Counted from the first letter of the stretch, positions 32,400 through 42,031 are shown. The stretch is DNA of 64,000 nucleotides from JAFGDI01 sp963667715 (GCA_963667715.1 OY763926.1:2666001-2730000), one strand, 5' to 3'. Numbers and translations: made by a program. Notes: generated by a model from the sequence alone, not told the origin.

Positions 32400-35105
32400 T
32401 TAAATATCAGCTTGAGATTTTAGCCCTTCAAACTCTGACCGTAAATTATTCAATATACTTAGCATTCCATCATCAACACTATTTTTTGCCATATCTTCCA
32501 ATTTGCCAGCATGTTGCGAAATTCCATCAGCGGCAATACAAGCAGCACCGCCCTTAATTTTATGAGCTTGAGTACAGATAAAGTCAAAGTCTTTTGTATT
32601 TACAGCCGATTCAATCTGCGTTATAAGACTATCAACATCAGTTATATAATTTTTAATGGACATATTTAGCAGCATCTCATTATCACCAAATAATTCCAAC
32701 GCAAGTTTTTTATCCCATGGTGTGCCCTGTTCCTGTTGCATCGAATTATCGGAACCTGACTCGATACTTTTTCCACTATCTTCATTTACCCCAGTGTTAA
32801 CTGCTGAACCCAAACTATCATCGAGCCATTTTTCTATTACCGCTGCAAGTTTAGCGATTTTTAGAGGCTTACAGACAATATCGCTCATTCCAGCACTATA
32901 ACACTCATTTTTTATCTCCTGCTCAACGCTGGCAGTCATTGCAATAACTGGCACCTCATTTTTCGGAGATTTCATTGACCTGATTAGTCTGGTCGCTGTT
33001 ATTCCATCCATAACTGGCATTTGCAGGTCCATAAGTATAATATCATATTCACGTTCTTTGGCCATATCAACCGCCTGACGGCCATGCTCGGCAAGATCAC
33101 AGACTATATTGAGCTTACCTAACTGGCTAATAATAAGATTCTGATTAGTTAGATAATCTTCTACTAATAAAACCTTAGCTCCATCAAAGTTACAACTAAC
33201 CATCATATCTCGCGCAACTGATGTTTCTTTTTTGATTGCATCGATCTGTTCTTGGCTGCATAGCTTCATAGGCAGCTCAAACCAGAATGTTGACCCAACT
33301 CCCTCAGTACTCTCAAGGCCCATTTGGCCACCCATAAGTCCGACAATATTCTTGGAAATTGTTGTCCCCAGACCAGTTCCACCATAATTCCTGGAAATAC
33401 TGCTGTCAGCCTGAATATAGCTGTCAAAAATCGAATCCTGCTTTTCCTTTGAAATACCTATACCAGTATCAGTAACACTAAACTTGAGCTTTGTATAATG
33501 TTCATCCAAAGCCTCTGCATTCACTGCAAGTACTACTTTTCCGGAATTTGTAAATTTAATTGCGTTTGATAGCAAGTTTAAGATTACCTGCCTGAGCCTG
33601 AGCTGATCGGTAATTACATAAGCAGGCATATCTTCATGTTGAACTGAAAATGCCAGATCCTTACTAGCCGCTTTTGGCTGCATTAGCTGTTTAACTGACT
33701 TGAGGGTTTGTTTAAGGTCACATGGCTGCAGCTCAATATCAAGCCTGCCAGATTGTATCTTGGCATTATCAAGAACATCATTAAGCAGACAAAGCAAATG
33801 CTCTGATTCGTTAAGTATTGTCCGTAGTTTTTCATTATACTGAGGGTTATCATTTTCGATCATAAGCGACTCTGTATAGCCCATGATCGCATTTAGCGGA
33901 GTTCGCACCTCATGTGAGACGCAAGCCAGCAGATCATCTTTGGCTTTATTGGCATCTTCCGCTTTTTTCTTGGCAACTTTAAGCTGCTTTTCTATCTGCT
34001 CATAATACATAACTTCGCCGGCAAGCTCGTTACGAGTCATTGTCGTAAGCTGAAGCTTAGAGGCCATTTCGTTGATAGTTTTACTAAGTATACCGATCTC
34101 GTCAGTTGAACTTACCGCAAGAGAAATATTGTAATCTCCATCTGCAATTTGTTCAGCAGCAGATGTAACAGCCTGAATAGGCTTGGTAACCCTTCTTGCA
34201 AAAACAACAGATATAGTAACTATAAATATAAGAACAAGTGAAAATATCCCCATAACACTTTTAAGTATCGCTCCATGCAAGATACCAGCTTCGGCTGTCT
34301 CTCTGAAAAAAACAATATTCCAGCCAAAATCAGCTTCTGGAAATCTACTGCTTACGTGCTTTACATAGAAATTCTTTTGCACTCCACCAGAACTATAGCC
34401 TGCCCGACCATAGTGCTTTCTAGCTAAAAGGTCATTGACCGCATTATCCGGGAATTTTTCAAGCAGATATTCACCTCGAGGATGCCGGATAATTCTACCT
34501 TCCTTATTAGTCAATACGAAATAGGCTTCATCGTTTTCATCTACTTTCAACATATCATCCCATAATGAACCAAGATTGATATTAGCGGATAATACCATTT
34601 TTACATGATTGCCATCATTTACTGGAACATTAAGCGATATTAGACATTCGGGAATAACCACCCTCATATAAGCCGGAGAAAAAGTAATCTCCCCCTTGGC
34701 AGCGTTTAAATACCAGCTTTTACTTGTCCAACTGCCACTATAATCAAAGTAAACAGAAGTAAGCACCTGCCCTTCAGTGTCAAGCGCAGTAATATCATCT
34801 ATATATGGATTACTATCAACAACCCGCCTAATCTCATCAAGCAGATCGTCATCATTTAAATTTTCGTGGGCTAATGCATAACTCTTGGCCAACAGCTTCA
34901 TTTGTACCAGAGAAGTTGAAAGTGCATTATCAATTTTATTATCTGCAATATCGACCAGCTTCTGATCGTATTTACTTTCGTGAGTTTCTAAGACAGACAT
35001 CTCCTGCATAGAAAATAGAATTGCAGATAAGCCGAAAGGTAAAATAGCAGCAATTACAAATACCAGTGCTAGTTTATAAATAAGACTATTATAAAAGAAT
35101 CGCAT
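32400..35105 (-). CDS. Hybrid sensor histidine kinase with dCACHE-like, HAMP, HisKA, HATPase, receiver and Hpt domains
   Basis: 901 residues. Two membrane helices (about 9-31 and 279-303) enclose a periplasmic dCACHE-like sensor. HAMP is about 303-357. HisKA contains SHEVRTPLNAI with the phospho-His398. HATPase_c has NLLSNAIKFTN, DTGIGI and GGTGLG. A receiver at about 643-762 has Asp693 in LMDLQMPVMDG. The C-terminal Hpt domain has His848 in QAHKIKGGAA. All phosphorelay residues are present, so it should be active. GGAG is six bases before the ATG. The gene starts 16 bases after the PotD-like gene, suggesting the binding protein feeds its sensor domain. Confidence 0.95.
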   Translation of the reverse strand: MRFFYNSLIYKLALVFVIAAILPFGLSAILFSMQEMSVLETHESKYDQKLVDIADNKIDNALSTSLVQMKLLAKSYALAHENLNDDDLLDEIRRVVDSNPYIDDITALDTEGQVLTSVYFDYSGSWTSKSWYLNAAKGEITFSPAYMRVVIPECLISLNVPVNDGNHVKMVLSANINLGSLWDDMLKVDENDEAYFVLTNKEGRIIRHPRGEYLLEKFPDNAVNDLLARKHYGRAGYSSGGVQKNFYVKHVSSRFPEADFGWNIVFFRETAEAGILHGAILKSVMGIFSLVLIFIVTISVVFARRVTKPIQAVTSAAEQIADGDYNISLAVSSTDEIGILSKTINEMASKLQLTTMTRNELAGEVMYYEQIEKQLKVAKKKAEDANKAKDDLLACVSHEVRTPLNAIMGYTESLMIENDNPQYNEKLRTILNESEHLLCLLNDVLDNAKIQSGRLDIELQPCDLKQTLKSVKQLMQPKAASKDLAFSVQHEDMPAYVITDQLRLRQVILNLLSNAIKFTNSGKVVLAVNAEALDEHYTKLKFSVTDTGIGISKEKQDSIFDSYIQADSSISRNYGGTGLGTTISKNIVGLMGGQMGLESTEGVGSTFWFELPMKLCSQEQIDAIKKETSVARDMMVSCNFDGAKVLLVEDYLTNQNLIISQLGKLNIVCDLAEHGRQAVDMAKEREYDIILMDLQMPVMDGITATRLIRSMKSPKNEVPVIAMTASVEQEIKNECYSAGMSDIVCKPLKIAKLAAVIEKWLDDSLGSAVNTGVNEDSGKSIESGSDNSMQQEQGTPWDKKLALELFGDNEMLLNMSIKNYITDVDSLITQIESAVNTKDFDFICTQAHKIKGGAACIAADGISQHAGKLEDMAKNSVDDGMLSILNNLRSEFEGLKSQADI

Positions 35106-35121
35106 TATTACTCCGGAAGCC

Positions 35122-36255
35122 TTATTCCATAGTTAGCATTTGCCAGGTTCTGTTAAACAGCTTCTGTACATCAATGCAGGATTGGTCATAACTAAAGCTT
35201 TCGCCCTTGTCCAAAACCTCGTCAGAAGGATACACCCTCTCATCTGTTATAATATCGTGCAATGTATATTCTGCGGCCGCTTTATTAGCATTAGCCAGAT
35301 AATAAGTATTAGCTATTTCTGCACTAACTTTTGCATCCAGTATATAGTTAATAAATAGCTCGGCCGTATGCTTATGTGGAGAATCGACTGGTATACAAAG
35401 GTTATCAACCCAGATAGAATAACCCTGCTCAGGCAGTAAAAAATCAATTTCATCCATACTATAAGTTTCACCGGTAATAATACCACTATATGTAAGAGCT
35501 GCCCACAGTTCTCCTGATAATATCTGTTCCGTTATTTCCAATTCACCCAGATATTGTACTCCTAGCTCCTTTTGCTGAATTAGGATAGCAGAAGCTTTTT
35601 CCAGAGTTGAGAAATCATCTGTATTGAGACTTGAGCCAAGACATTTCAACGGTACAGCAAAACATTCCCACTGGTCATTTATCATAGCAATATGTCCGGC
35701 ATAATCCGGATTAAACAGAACATTCCAATCAGGATTATCCTCTTTAACATATTTTTTATTGATAACCAGCCCCGTAGTCCCCCACATGTATGGGATACTA
35801 TATTTATTACCCCGATCATAGGCAGGGTCAATAAACTTTGGATTTATATTTTTTAGGTCAGGGAGATTATCAAGATCGATCTCTGCCAGAAGCTTCATTG
35901 CCGACATTTTCGCAATGTACATACCGCTTGCAACACAGATATCATACTTACCGCTATAGGACATTATCGTTGAGAGAAGAACATCTTCATCGTCAAAATA
36001 CTCAATATTTACATGAACGCCATATTGCTTTTCAAAACCGGTAATAGCAGAATCACTAAGATACTCTTCCCAGAATAAGATATTAAGTCTATCGGATACC
36101 TTTTTCACTGCTTCAGTTTTAACAGTAGCAATACTATCTGCTGAAATGCTTTTAGGGCCACCGAGCTTTATGTAAAAATAATAAATACCAACCAATAGTA
36201 TACCTGTGGATACTATCAAAATTGATTCTTTTATTATTTTACCTGATTGTAACAT
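35122..36255 (-). CDS. Membrane-anchored PotD-like extracellular solute-binding protein
   Basis: 377 residues from the ATG at 36255, which has TAGGA at good spacing and gives a normal N-terminal anchor helix (about 10-30, no clear cleavage site or lipobox); the longer frame from 36333 adds 26 polar residues. The rest is a periplasmic binding protein fold of the spermidine/putrescine type: LNILFWEEYLSDSAITGFEKQYG, VNIEYFDDEDVLLS, YDICVASGMYIAKMS, YSIPYMWGTTGLVINK, WVDNLCIPVDSPHKHTAELFINYIL. No ABC permease or ATPase follows; instead a hybrid histidine kinase does. It probably serves as a sensor subunit for polyamine-like or other cationic ligands rather than for uptake. Confidence 0.85.
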   Translation of the reverse strand: MLQSGKIIKESILIVSTGILLVGIYYFYIKLGGPKSISADSIATVKTEAVKKVSDRLNILFWEEYLSDSAITGFEKQYGVHVNIEYFDDEDVLLSTIMSYSGKYDICVASGMYIAKMSAMKLLAEIDLDNLPDLKNINPKFIDPAYDRGNKYSIPYMWGTTGLVINKKYVKEDNPDWNVLFNPDYAGHIAMINDQWECFAVPLKCLGSSLNTDDFSTLEKASAILIQQKELGVQYLGELEITEQILSGELWAALTYSGIITGETYSMDEIDFLLPEQGYSIWVDNLCIPVDSPHKHTAELFINYILDAKVSAEIANTYYLANANKAAAEYTLHDIITDERVYPSDEVLDKGESFSYDQSCIDVQKLFNRTWQMLTME

Positions 36256-36545
36256 TTGATTCCTAAAACACTTTTTAACAAATAATGTAAAACTGCCACG
36301 GTTTTTGCATATTTCGTCATAGTATCTAAGCAACTTAACTATCTACTACAAAGGTTGTTATGGCAAAAACAGACCATCCACGCATTGTAGCATAACTACC
36401 GTATCTCATGGAAGTTACATCACGAACACTTTTAATAAAAAAACAAAAACAATTTATACTTAATAAATGGATAATGATTATGGGACGAGATAATGATAAA
36501 AAAAAAGATGAAGATAACAATAATGGAAGTTTACAGTATAAGCAT

Positions 36546-36836
36546 TTATTTACTATTCTGATCGCCTTTAAGCGGGACAGGATCATAGCCGCCGCGGGTA
36601 AATGGATGGCAACGCAGTATCCTTTTTACACTTAGCCAGCCCCCTTTTATAGGGCCATACATTTTCAGTGCTTCGAGAGAATACTCGCTGCAAGTAGGTA
36701 CATAGTTACAACTTTTTGGTAAATATGGAGAAATAGCTACCTGATAGAACCTGACCAGAAACAGCAAAATATAAAGCAATATAGCTTGTATTATTTTGAA
36801 TGGCCAAAGAATTAAAATGAATCTATCTCTGCTCAC
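36546..36836 (-). CDS. yidD: YidD membrane protein insertion efficiency factor
   Basis: 96 residues. The family core is clear: FYQVAISPYLPKSCNYVPTCSEYSLEALKMYG and RILRCHPFTRGGYDPVP. An amphipathic helix at the N-terminus gives membrane association. It overlaps the end of rnpA by 14 bases, the common rnpA-yidD arrangement; yidC is not present in the window. Confidence 0.95.
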   Translation of the reverse strand: MSRDRFILILWPFKIIQAILLYILLFLVRFYQVAISPYLPKSCNYVPTCSEYSLEALKMYGPIKGGWLSVKRILRCHPFTRGGYDPVPLKGDQNSK

Positions 36837-37206
36837 CGTTATCCTTCACAACCCAGCGTTTTTCGACCTTATGCATGATCGTTCTCATTGAATTCACATA
36901 TGAACCAAGCGAAGCTTTAGCTACTACACGGGGGACAATAACCCAATCAAAACCTTGGGGAAGCTCTGCCCTATTGAGTCTAAAGGCTTCTCTTATCAGC
37001 CTTTTGGCCTTATTTCTTTTAACAGCACAGCCAAACTTTCTCCCCACAGAAATACCAATCCGGCTAAAACCAAGCTCATTTGGCTTGCCGTAAATCAGCA
37101 AATACATGTCTGAACTGCTCTTTTTATTTCTAAATACCGCCGCAAAGTCGGCAGACCTCGAAAGGACAGCGGTTTTAGGAAACTTCAATTTTCCATTTTT
37201 ATCCAT
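36823..37206 (-). CDS. rnpA: Ribonuclease P protein component RnpA
   Basis: 127 residues. The RNP-type motif is seen in FGCAVKRNKAKRLIREAFR, preceded by the strand LGFSRIGISVGRK. It is the protein cofactor that helps the RNase P RNA to trim tRNA 5' ends. Normally rpmH lies directly upstream; the 230 bases before this gene hold no rpmH frame on either strand. Confidence 0.95.
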   Translation of the reverse strand: MDKNGKLKFPKTAVLSRSADFAAVFRNKKSSSDMYLLIYGKPNELGFSRIGISVGRKFGCAVKRNKAKRLIREAFRLNRAELPQGFDWVIVPRVVAKASLGSYVNSMRTIMHKVEKRWVVKDNGEQR

Positions 37207-37395
37207 ATATATCCGTTAATAATAACAGAACTGCTCATAAAAAAACCTTTATAAATCTATCCTGTCAGTTTAAAAACTTACAACAGAAAGAATAAAGATT
37301 CTTAACCCTATATAATTAAGGCTGTTAACAGAATATTATTGTATTTTACTTCAAATTAAAAGTCAATAAATCTAAGCGACAAAAGCGGATAATTC

Positions 37396-37423
37396 TTGAC
37401 AATGGACTGTCTCTAAATATAAT
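37396..37423 (+). promoter_or_regulatory. Consensus sigma-70 promoter of smpB, giving a leaderless or near-leaderless mRNA
   Basis: TTGACA at 37396-37401 and a perfect TATAAT at 37418-37423 with 16-base spacer. The predicted start of transcription (about 37430) is only about eight bases before the smpB ATG at 37438, leaving no room for a Shine-Dalgarno. Confidence 0.8.
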
Positions 37424-37437
37424 CCACATAGATAATT

Positions 37438-37926
37438 ATGAGTAAAAAGGATAAAAAACAAGAAAAAGACCAGAAATACAGCCCGACCATTCGAAACAAG
37501 AAGGCTTCGTTCAACTATAACCTGATCGAAAAGTTTGAAGCTGGCATTATTCTGACAGGCACAGAAGTGAAAAGCCTGCGCATGGGACGCGCTACTCTGG
37601 ATGAGTCTTATTGCCGTCTGAAAAATGGTGAGCTGGTATTACTCGGTGTTAATATCTCTACATATGAGTTCGGGAATATACTGAACCATGAACCCTCAAG
37701 AGCACGCAAACTCCTTCTGCACAAAGCTGAGCTGAAAAAGCTGGAAGTCAAGACCAATCAAAAAGGCTTTACTATTGTACCAACCAGAGTATATTTTAAT
37801 GCCCGTGGCTTCGCAAAAGTAGAAATAGCACTCGCACAGGGTAAATCGGTAGCAGACAAACGCACTACCCTAAAAGATAAACAAGTAAAAATGGACATTA
37901 AAAGAGCTATGAGCAAATGGCGATAG
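37438..37926 (+). CDS. smpB: SsrA-binding protein SmpB
   Basis: 162 residues, full-length. Family landmarks: NKKASFNYNLIEKFEAGIILTGTEVKSLRMGRATLDESY, RARKLLLHKAEL, and the C-terminal KRTTLKDKQVKMDIKRAM tail that mimics the anticodon arm. It binds tmRNA in ribosome rescue. The tmRNA gene (ssrA) was looked for in the flanks but not found. The basic N-terminus (MSKKDKKQEKDQ) is typical. Confidence 0.96.
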   Translation: MSKKDKKQEKDQKYSPTIRNKKASFNYNLIEKFEAGIILTGTEVKSLRMGRATLDESYCRLKNGELVLLGVNISTYEFGNILNHEPSRARKLLLHKAELKKLEVKTNQKGFTIVPTRVYFNARGFAKVEIALAQGKSVADKRTTLKDKQVKMDIKRAMSKWR

Positions 37927-37958
37927 CTCAATCATTTTGATATGACAAGGAAGTAGCT

Positions 37959-40106
37959 ATGAAAAGATCTATCCTGGCTGTAATTTTACTATTAGGCGGC
38001 TCTGCTTTTGGCGTTAATACCTTTTTCGCCGAACATAATACAGAGCAGCAATTCAAAGACGGTACAGCAGAAAACATCCTCATACATAGCAATGGCAGCC
38101 TGTCACTATCATATCAATCAGAAGTTATTTACAGCGGCTCTGACCAGGACTGGGTTATCAATGATCTGGCATCAGATTCAGCCGGAGTTATCTACGCAGC
38201 AACCAGCGGCGACGGCGAACTTTATCGAATTGGGCCAAATAACAAGGTCGAATCTATCTGGAAAGACAAAGATCATTCACGCCATATTTTTTCAGTTGCG
38301 GTAACAAATGACAGTACCCTGCTAGCTGGAACCGGCGGCGAAACTGGCGAGCTGTACTCGTACAATAGTAAGAAGTTCAAGAAAATCTGGTCAAATGATG
38401 ATGTAAAATTCATCTGGGATATTCTCGTTAGTCCAACTGGAAAAGTTTATGTAGCTACCGGCCCAAATGGCCAGATATACTCAATGGACGCAAACGGGAA
38501 AAATGCGGAACTAATATACGATGCACCTGTTGCCAATATTATCAGTCTGTGCCTTGCAGATATGGGGATTCTATATGCCGGTGGCGATGAACATGGGCTG
38601 GTGTACAAAACTGACCTGGCCAGCAAAACTACTACTGTAGCTTATGACACAGGAAAGGCAGAAGTTAGCTCTCTGGCTCTGGATAAAGCTGGTAATATTT
38701 ATATCGCAACTGCAGACAGCAGCTCGGCAAGGCCCGGCACAAAACTGATCCTTTCTGATAACAACAGCAGCAAAAACGCAACAGAAGACAAAGATGGTTC
38801 TGAAGATAAAATGTCTGGTGATGCCTCAGCAGAAAAGCAGCCGCCGGCCACCAGAGCTCATACCAGTCGCAGACCAAATAACAAACAGGAAACCGATGGC
38901 AATCAGGTATTCAAGCTTTCTCCTGAAGGATATGCAGAAGCAATATTTGCAGGCCCTGTCATTATTCATGATATCGCACTAAACGAAAAAGAGGATGAAT
39001 TATACCTCGCTACCGGGTTTGACGGCAATCTTATCACAATTAACCTGAATACTCTGGAATCCGTAATAGTTTATGATTCTGAAAGCAGCCAGATATCAGC
39101 TCTGGAAATGGCAAACAACAAGCTATACCTAGGCTGTGCCAGCCAGGCGGCTCTGGTAAGCCTTGATCAGGAATATGTAGAAGAAGGCACATTCATTTCT
39201 TCTGTATTCGACGCCAAACAGCCGTCATTATGGGGTACAATGTACCTGCAAGGAAATGCAATCACTGGTAATGTTGACTTCTTCAGCAGAAGCGGTAATA
39301 CCAGTGACCCAGACAATGGCGGTTGGTCAGAGTGGATCAAAGCCGATATTTCAGTACCGGCAGTAATGGTCAATTCTCCAATTGGAAGATTCTTGCAGTA
39401 CAAGTTGGTAATAATCAGAACAAACAGCCAGGAAACACCAAAAATCAGCCAGATTAAAGCGTCTTTCAGTATTCCTAATCTGAAACCGCAGGTTAATGAA
39501 CTCGCGATCGAAGGCCCTCAAGGCGGCGGTAATCCTAAACAGGAAATTCCGCTCGAAGAGATGAAGAAACTTCAAGTATCATGGCAGGCTGAAGATGCCA
39601 ATAAAGACAAGCTGATCTTTGACATATATATCAAAGAAAGTAAGTCAGACTGCTGGATAAAAATAGCTGACAATCTTGATGATAATATGTATCTATGGGA
39701 TACTAATCTGGTTCCGGACGGATATTATAATGTTAAGCTCGAGGCATCAGATGAGCTGAGTAATCCTGAAGCCACAAAACTCACAAATTGCAAGACAAGT
39801 GACTATGTCCTGGTTGATAATACCGCACCGGAAATCACTGAATATAATATGGCAGATACTGCCAATGGAAAGAGTATAGAATTAACAGCATGTGATAAGC
39901 TATGCGTAATCAAATCTGTCGAATACTCGCTGGATTCTGACAGAAAGCTCAGAGAAGCAGCACCAGTTGACAATATAGCTGACAGTAATATTGAGAAATT
40001 CAGTTTTAGTGTAGACCCACAAGACACCGGCCTACACTTCGTAACCGTTAAAATAACAGATATAGCTGGAAACAGAGGATTTGTTTCCTATGAATTCACA
40101 AAATAA
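37959..40106 (+). CDS. Secreted beta-propeller protein with low-complexity insertion and C-terminal Ig/Fn3-like region
   Basis: 715 residues with a signal peptide (about 1-18). Residues about 40-420 are repeated blades (for example DLASDSAGVIYAATSGDGELYRI, ILVSPTGKVYVATGPNGQIYSM) of an NHL/WD40-like propeller. A polar, low-complexity insert at about 270-310 (NNSSKNATEDKDGSEDKMSG, then RAHTSRRPN) interrupts one blade. About 430-510 is a possible carbohydrate-binding or discoidin-like strand region. About 520-715 shows Fn3-like repeats (WQAEDANKDKLIFDIYIKE, LHFVTVKITDIAGN). No active site is recognisable. AAGGA precedes the ATG. It follows smpB by 32 bases and may be co-transcribed with it and with the outer-membrane protein behind it. 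Confidence 0.75.
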   Translation: MKRSILAVILLLGGSAFGVNTFFAEHNTEQQFKDGTAENILIHSNGSLSLSYQSEVIYSGSDQDWVINDLASDSAGVIYAATSGDGELYRIGPNNKVESIWKDKDHSRHIFSVAVTNDSTLLAGTGGETGELYSYNSKKFKKIWSNDDVKFIWDILVSPTGKVYVATGPNGQIYSMDANGKNAELIYDAPVANIISLCLADMGILYAGGDEHGLVYKTDLASKTTTVAYDTGKAEVSSLALDKAGNIYIATADSSSARPGTKLILSDNNSSKNATEDKDGSEDKMSGDASAEKQPPATRAHTSRRPNNKQETDGNQVFKLSPEGYAEAIFAGPVIIHDIALNEKEDELYLATGFDGNLITINLNTLESVIVYDSESSQISALEMANNKLYLGCASQAALVSLDQEYVEEGTFISSVFDAKQPSLWGTMYLQGNAITGNVDFFSRSGNTSDPDNGGWSEWIKADISVPAVMVNSPIGRFLQYKLVIIRTNSQETPKISQIKASFSIPNLKPQVNELAIEGPQGGGNPKQEIPLEEMKKLQVSWQAEDANKDKLIFDIYIKESKSDCWIKIADNLDDNMYLWDTNLVPDGYYNVKLEASDELSNPEATKLTNCKTSDYVLVDNTAPEITEYNMADTANGKSIELTACDKLCVIKSVEYSLDSDRKLREAAPVDNIADSNIEKFSFSVDPQDTGLHFVTVKITDIAGNRGFVSYEFTK

Positions 40107-40127
40107 TTGATGTAAAGGATGCCTACA

Positions 40128-41132
40128 GTGAAAAAAGCAGCAGCTCTATTATTAGCAATTATCAGCAGCAGTGTATATGCTGACACCCTACTGTTCTCAA
40201 ATGGTGACAGTCTAAAGGGAGATTTGGTAAAATTGGAAAACGGCAAAGCTGTTTTCAAGACCGAAATGGCTGGCGAAATTACCGTCGACCGGGTAAATAT
40301 AAAATCTATCAAGATCACATCTGAAGCTGATTTCCAAATGGCTGACGGTACAGTAGTAAAATCTACAGGTACCATAACTGATACTGCTATCACTTTAGCT
40401 GGCGATAGCAAAAAGGATATCTCTACCCTGACAGCTATAAACCCTACCCCGCCAGAGCTGCCAAAGCTATCTGGTAATATTACAGCAGGCTTTACCAGCT
40501 CACACGGCAACACCTTCGCAGAAAGTGGCACTATCAGTATTGAATTAAACTATGATACCGAAGGTGGAACAACTGGTACTGATTTTACTTATGTCGCAAC
40601 CAGAGCAGAACGCCCTGACGGATCAAAATACACCTCTGAAGAATACTTTACCGCTGGTGCCAAAAGAGAATTTAATCTTACAGAAAAGAACTACGGCTTT
40701 GTTGATGGTAGATACAAGACAGACCATATAGCCGATCTCGACCAGAGAATAATTGGAACACTCGGTCTTGGTCATCGCTTTTTCAAGACTGATACATTCA
40801 AGTTTAATGCTGACCTTGGTTTATCTGAGCTTCACGAAAAGTATACCGTTGAAGGCGTATCTGACACCAGCGATGAACTGTCAATTAGATTTGGTTACAA
40901 TCTAAGCTGGGCCGTTAACTCAAAGCTAAGCTTCAAACACAACATTGAATACTACCCTAGCACACAGACTTATTCTGATTATTACCTGTCAGCTAAAGCT
41001 GAGTTCCGCTATAAATTCAATGATAAGATCTATGGAAGCTTTAAAACTCTGCTTGACTTCGATGCCTCTCCAGCAGAAACCGTCAGCACAACTGACACTA
41101 AGTACATCTTAGGACTTGGTATCGATTTCTAA
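40128..41132 (+). CDS. DUF481-family outer-membrane beta-barrel protein
   Basis: 334 residues. The GTG at 40128 has AAGGA eight bases upstream and gives a good signal peptide (VKKAAALLLAIISSSVYA); the ATG at 40119 overlaps the ribosome site. The mature N-terminus (about 20-110) holds a small beta domain (LLFSNGDSLKGDLVKLENGKAVFKTEMAG). The rest is an alternating-strand barrel of the DUF481/YdiY type, ending in aromatic IDF as expected of an outer-membrane protein. Its substrate or role is unknown. It supports a diderm envelope in this organism. Confidence 0.85.
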   Translation: MKKAAALLLAIISSSVYADTLLFSNGDSLKGDLVKLENGKAVFKTEMAGEITVDRVNIKSIKITSEADFQMADGTVVKSTGTITDTAITLAGDSKKDISTLTAINPTPPELPKLSGNITAGFTSSHGNTFAESGTISIELNYDTEGGTTGTDFTYVATRAERPDGSKYTSEEYFTAGAKREFNLTEKNYGFVDGRYKTDHIADLDQRIIGTLGLGHRFFKTDTFKFNADLGLSELHEKYTVEGVSDTSDELSIRFGYNLSWAVNSKLSFKHNIEYYPSTQTYSDYYLSAKAEFRYKFNDKIYGSFKTLLDFDASPAETVSTTDTKYILGLGIDF

Positions 41133-41157
41133 TACAAATCGCATATTATTATAATTC

Positions 41158-41207
41158 AAAAGCTATTACCTCTGAGACTATTCTCGCAAAAGGTAATAGC
41201 TTTTTTT
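41158..41207 (+). terminator. Bidirectional terminator between the DUF481 gene and the SASA esterase gene
   Basis: AAAAGCTATTACCT and AGGTAATAGCTTTT form a 14-base stem with seven T on the plus side and a good T run on the minus side, so it can serve both convergent genes. Confidence 0.9.
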
Positions 41208-41224
41208 ATTACTTAGCTTGCTGA

Positions 41225-42031
41225 TTATTTGGTATATAACTTTTGATATACTCTGGCATAGCGTTGGCCAAATGCTTTCAGTGAAGTTGTATTAAAATGA
41301 ACATGATCCGGGTTAGATGTCAGGTTTTCAGAAGATACAAAGCCAATACTAGCAGAGCTGTCTGCGACGTTTTTTAATGCCTGATTTACTGATGCAATAT
41401 CCTTAATAGTACCCTTAGAGTAAAACCGCCCCAATTCACCAACAATAAACGGTAGCTCAGGTGAGTTCAGATCACTTCGGAAACGTTTTACAAGGTCTAG
41501 TAGTTTAGCTTCATGCTCCTGAGCTGAGCCAGGCTTACAATCTGCTTCTCCCTGATGCCAGAGTATAGCCTTTAATGTACCACTTTTCAATGCCAGCTTA
41601 GTGCGGGCAATAGCATCATCAAAAGGATGGCTTTTAGTTGAATCGAAATATACACCACTCTTCCAGTGATCGATTGACGAACCACCACAAGCGGCAGGAA
41701 TAAGCCCAACAACAATACCTTCATCCTGACCGGCAAGATAATAATCAGCAAATGACCGGGCCAGCCCTTCGCCGGCAAATGATTTGTCGAAGTGGATCGG
41801 GGCAACTGCCGGCTGCCATTTACCTTCTTTATTTAGAGCAAAAACCCGAGGGTTAGGCTTATTATCTGTCTTGTCGATCTTGCCACGCCCTGCCATATTC
41901 GACTGGCCGGCAAGCAAAAACAGATGAACCTTATCCTTTGGATATGACTCAAACTTAGACGCCTTATCCTGAGCCAAGGCAAAAGAACAGGCCAAAAACA
42001 GAGAAAATACAATAGATATAATATTTTTCAT
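41225..42031 (-). CDS. Secreted carbohydrate esterase, SASA/CE6-like SGNH family
   Basis: 268 residues from the ATG at 42031 (GAGGCG five bases upstream), giving a normal signal peptide (MKNIISIVFSLFLACSFALA). The family signature VHLFLLAGQSNMAGRG holds the nucleophile Ser. A WHQGEAD motif and DHVHFNTTSLKAFGQRYA with the catalytic Asp/His follow. Such enzymes remove acetyl groups from xylan or sialic acid. This is the second acetylesterase-like gene in the window along with the SGNH protein at 5609-6910. Confidence 0.88.
   Translation of the reverse strand: MKNIISIVFSLFLACSFALAQDKASKFESYPKDKVHLFLLAGQSNMAGRGKIDKTDNKPNPRVFALNKEGKWQPAVAPIHFDKSFAGEGLARSFADYYLAGQDEGIVVGLIPAACGGSSIDHWKSGVYFDSTKSHPFDDAIARTKLALKSGTLKAILWHQGEADCKPGSAQEHEAKLLDLVKRFRSDLNSPELPFIVGELGRFYSKGTIKDIASVNQALKNVADSSASIGFVSSENLTSNPDHVHFNTTSLKAFGQRYARVYQKLYTK

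Noticed and set aside
36408..36635. 75-codon plus-strand frame
   Set aside because: It overlaps yidD on the opposite strand and is lysine/asparagine-rich low-complexity sequence from an AT-rich spacer.
37207..37437. Search for rpmH or ssrA next to rnpA and smpB
   Set aside because: No MKRTYQP-like frame and no tmRNA-like ends or tag sequence were found.
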